From Rhabdornis inornatus (Eukaryota; Chordata; Aves; Passeriformes; Rhabdornithidae): 64,000 nucleotides of DNA. Position 1 is the first letter of the stretch; each line of letters opens with the position of its first letter. The notes beneath the pieces were generated by a model. That model did no database searches and had not been told where the DNA came from. It saw only the letters and a program-made list of their open reading frames with translations. The position numbers and the translations under genes are program-made. Shown here one piece after another: positions 61,681 through 64,000 of the stretch. The stretch spans positions 62,458 through 126,457 of the forward strand of contig VWZS01007625.1 of NCBI GenBank assembly GCA_013397075.1, given 5' to 3'.

Positions 61681-64000
61681 TTAGGCCGGTTTGCACACCT
61701 GTGTGTGTAAATGTCAGTGAGAATCTGGATGGAGAGGGCAGGAAAATTAGCATATTCCAGCTTTTTAGATTCAGAGAAGGAAATTTTATTAAATAGCTCA
61801 AAAAGGAAGACATAATAAAGCTACAGCTCTTATGGCAGGACGGTACCACTTGTGCCAAATCTTTTGCTACAGGAACGAGAACTTTCCAGTGTCAACTGAA
61901 TGTGGAGTGGTCAATAGCCTGATCACACACATTTATTAGGACCACAACATATTATCTGCCTGGTGGAACTTATGATTGAGGGAGAAGTACATCTGTGACT
62001 CTTGTGCAAGGAAATGGCAGCTGACATCAGATCTGGAGACAAAAAGTGGAAGACCATACTTTGAATACAAAGAATCCGTAAGTTTGCTGGTGTCTTAGGA
62101 TCTCTCTCTATTTTCAGGGCAGATTAACCTTGTCCTCTCACTTTGCCTTCCTTTTCATACACTACCACAGCATATCAGCAAGGCCAGCTCTAGCACCCAC
62201 ACTGACCTGCACGAGTATCTGTGTGAAATGCAAATCTGCAACAAAAAAAGTGATCGTTACTCTTTGTCCCACTTGCTCGGGCAGCAGCAGTTTTTCCTCA
62301 CTTTTAATATCACATATTTCCAATGCAAACACCAGAACTGGGTTAGGAAGCAGCACATAAGTGGCCCCCAGGGGACTTCATTTTGGAGCAGCAAAGCACA
62401 GCCATAAAGGGCCAAGCCCCAGAGCCTGACACAGGAACCCACTGCAGGAATGTCAGTGGAGCTCTTTCCTATTTGGTGTGGAAATGCAGGCTAAACACCA
62501 CATAAACACTCCCCTCCTTACAAAGTAAATGCATTTTTGCAAACCTATATTTCTCATGTATTCAGTCTTTTCTCAGAAGCAGCTTATTAGTGCTCTGTTC
62601 TGCAGTGTGTGAAATCTGGCTTTTCCCTGCTTTGGATTTCCTTCAGTTCTGGGCTTTTTGGAACAATTGTATGGATTTCTTATTAGCAGCGCCAATGTTT
62701 CATTTGAAATATTACTAAAGCCAATTCTATTCTAAAAGTGTCAAAAATCAAGCTGCCATTTCCCTGCTAATCCAGTAAGTATATCTGAGAAGTAAATGAT
62801 CACTCACTGGACTTTCTGTGTAGGGTATACTTCTGGCACCATATCAGTGCTAACAAGGATTTTACTGATTTCTACTGACATATATTCCATTACAGACTCT
62901 ACAGAGGCATTCATAGTATTTGAAAATTTTTTGGTGGTTTTTTTCATCCTTGCTTACAGATCCATGAACAGAATCTCAGATTTAGACAGTTCAGTTTGAT
63001 AGGCAGTAGATAAAGCTGCAGAAGGATACATTTGTAAGAAGTACCTACCAATAAATTTCATCCTACAAACATCTGGAACAGTTTCCTACTATTTTTTTAT
63101 ATCAGTTGCTTTAATTTTTCATAGTTTCTCTCCCTTTTCAGTATTGATTTTAAGTATGGTGCACTGCACAGCTTAGGGAGAGTATTAAATTGATCAAGAA
63201 TTCATTGACTTAGTACTGCTAAAAGGAATGACATGACTTGGTTATTCTTTACTGTGTTCTGTACTTGAGGATCTGCTGCTCAAACCTATTTCAACCCTTT
63301 CTTTGACAAGGGCAGCCACATTTTTCAATAGGTGCATTATATTTTCTGAGATTCCTTCCTGCTTCTAAGCCCATCCTGACACAGCTTCCTTTACAGAAGG
63401 AATTTTAAAAATCCCTTTTCAGAATTACTATAAGAAATTCTAGTTATGCTGTTCAAAAATATTTCTATAATTTGCTAAAGAAATGCTTCAGAGGAAAATG
63501 TGGGGGAAAAAAAAGGCATTTTTTCCTGATTCTGATGGCACCAGCATGTCACCTTCCTACAGAGAAGCCTGATACCCAATAGCTACACAACTTTTGCAGG
63601 GCATGGATAGTCCTACAGGGTTGGCCTGAGACATAAATTTGGGGTTCTATTCTTTCAAAAATTTCCTATTTTACTTTGGCCAAATCACTCAAACTCAGGC
63701 CTTCTAAATTTATCTAGATGCTTTAGACTAATCTACTGTAATAGAATCTGTATCCTTTTCCTCCTCCTTTACTTCTTTTTTAAGAATTAAATCTTTATCC
63801 CACACGAATGAAAAGCTAATACACATTTTAAAGACCATCAGTTTCTCTGTAACAAGTGCCAGTGATTGATAAGAGAAAAAGTTACCCTGGTTTTTTGAAG
63901 CACGTCTTTTGAAAAATTCTTATTCTAACTTAAGGGCAAATTCATTTCTTCAATAAAGCAGTGCCAATGTCATTAACCTCACTGAACTGCAAGTCTTGGC
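61681..64000. other. Unannotated unique sequence to window end
   Basis: No gene, RNA or recognised transposon. AT-rich after 62500. Confidence 0.55.

Noticed and set aside
1..64000. CRISPR arrays, operons, prophage or bacterial features
   Set aside because: No direct-repeat/spacer pattern, no dense coding and clear vertebrate retrotransposons; the window is animal nuclear DNA.

Overview
This window looks like a gene-free stretch of a bird nuclear genome, most likely a songbird. The evidence is a low density of interspersed repeats, several 5'-truncated CR1 LINE tails with the avian CR1 3' structure, and a probable solo LTR that resembles, from memory, passerine ERV-L-type LTRs. There are no Alu- or L1-type mammalian repeats. 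Base composition is AT-rich with scattered GC-richer islands, and CpG is rare. Species and chromosome cannot be read from the sequence. I found no protein-coding gene, exon, tRNA or rRNA that I can support. The longest open frames either lie in tandem repeats, lack an ATG, or show no recognisable family. The window is therefore intergenic or deep intronic.

Layout: 1-12.5 kb is unique sequence with a 31-bp minisatellite (4.66 kb) and A-rich tracts. 12.5-15.8 kb holds a GGAA/GAAA microsatellite, a 430-bp GGAATAT-type satellite-like array and a 26-bp minisatellite. 16.7-18.8 kb contains two identical 1,055-bp blocks separated by one N, which looks like a failed contig overlap and not biology. 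19-35 kb is mostly unique, with A/C-rich sequence, TA repeats, a 46-bp duplication (28.6 kb) and a 36-48-bp minisatellite (30.3 kb). 35.3-35.8 kb has a CR1 tail and a CA/TA repeat. 40.9 and 47.8 kb each carry what reads as an old tRNA-derived MIR/CORE-type SINE, in opposite orientation. 50.3 kb has a G-rich GGGCT/GAGCT/GAGAT pentamer array. 53.4-58.3 kb is the repeat-rich end: a CR1 tail (-), an old CR1/L3-like reverse-transcriptase remnant (-) with an opposed fragment (+) beside it, and another CR1 tail (+). 59.1-59.6 kb is a probable solo LTR with matching 9-bp inverted ends.

No genes act together here. The interest lies in the repeats, in ancient transposon relics that persist in a gene-free block, in a few candidate regulatory sites (an overlapping CRE/E-box at 61.67 kb and TAAT-rich clusters), and in the assembly artefact. 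All family names are from memory of consensus sequences; no database search was run.
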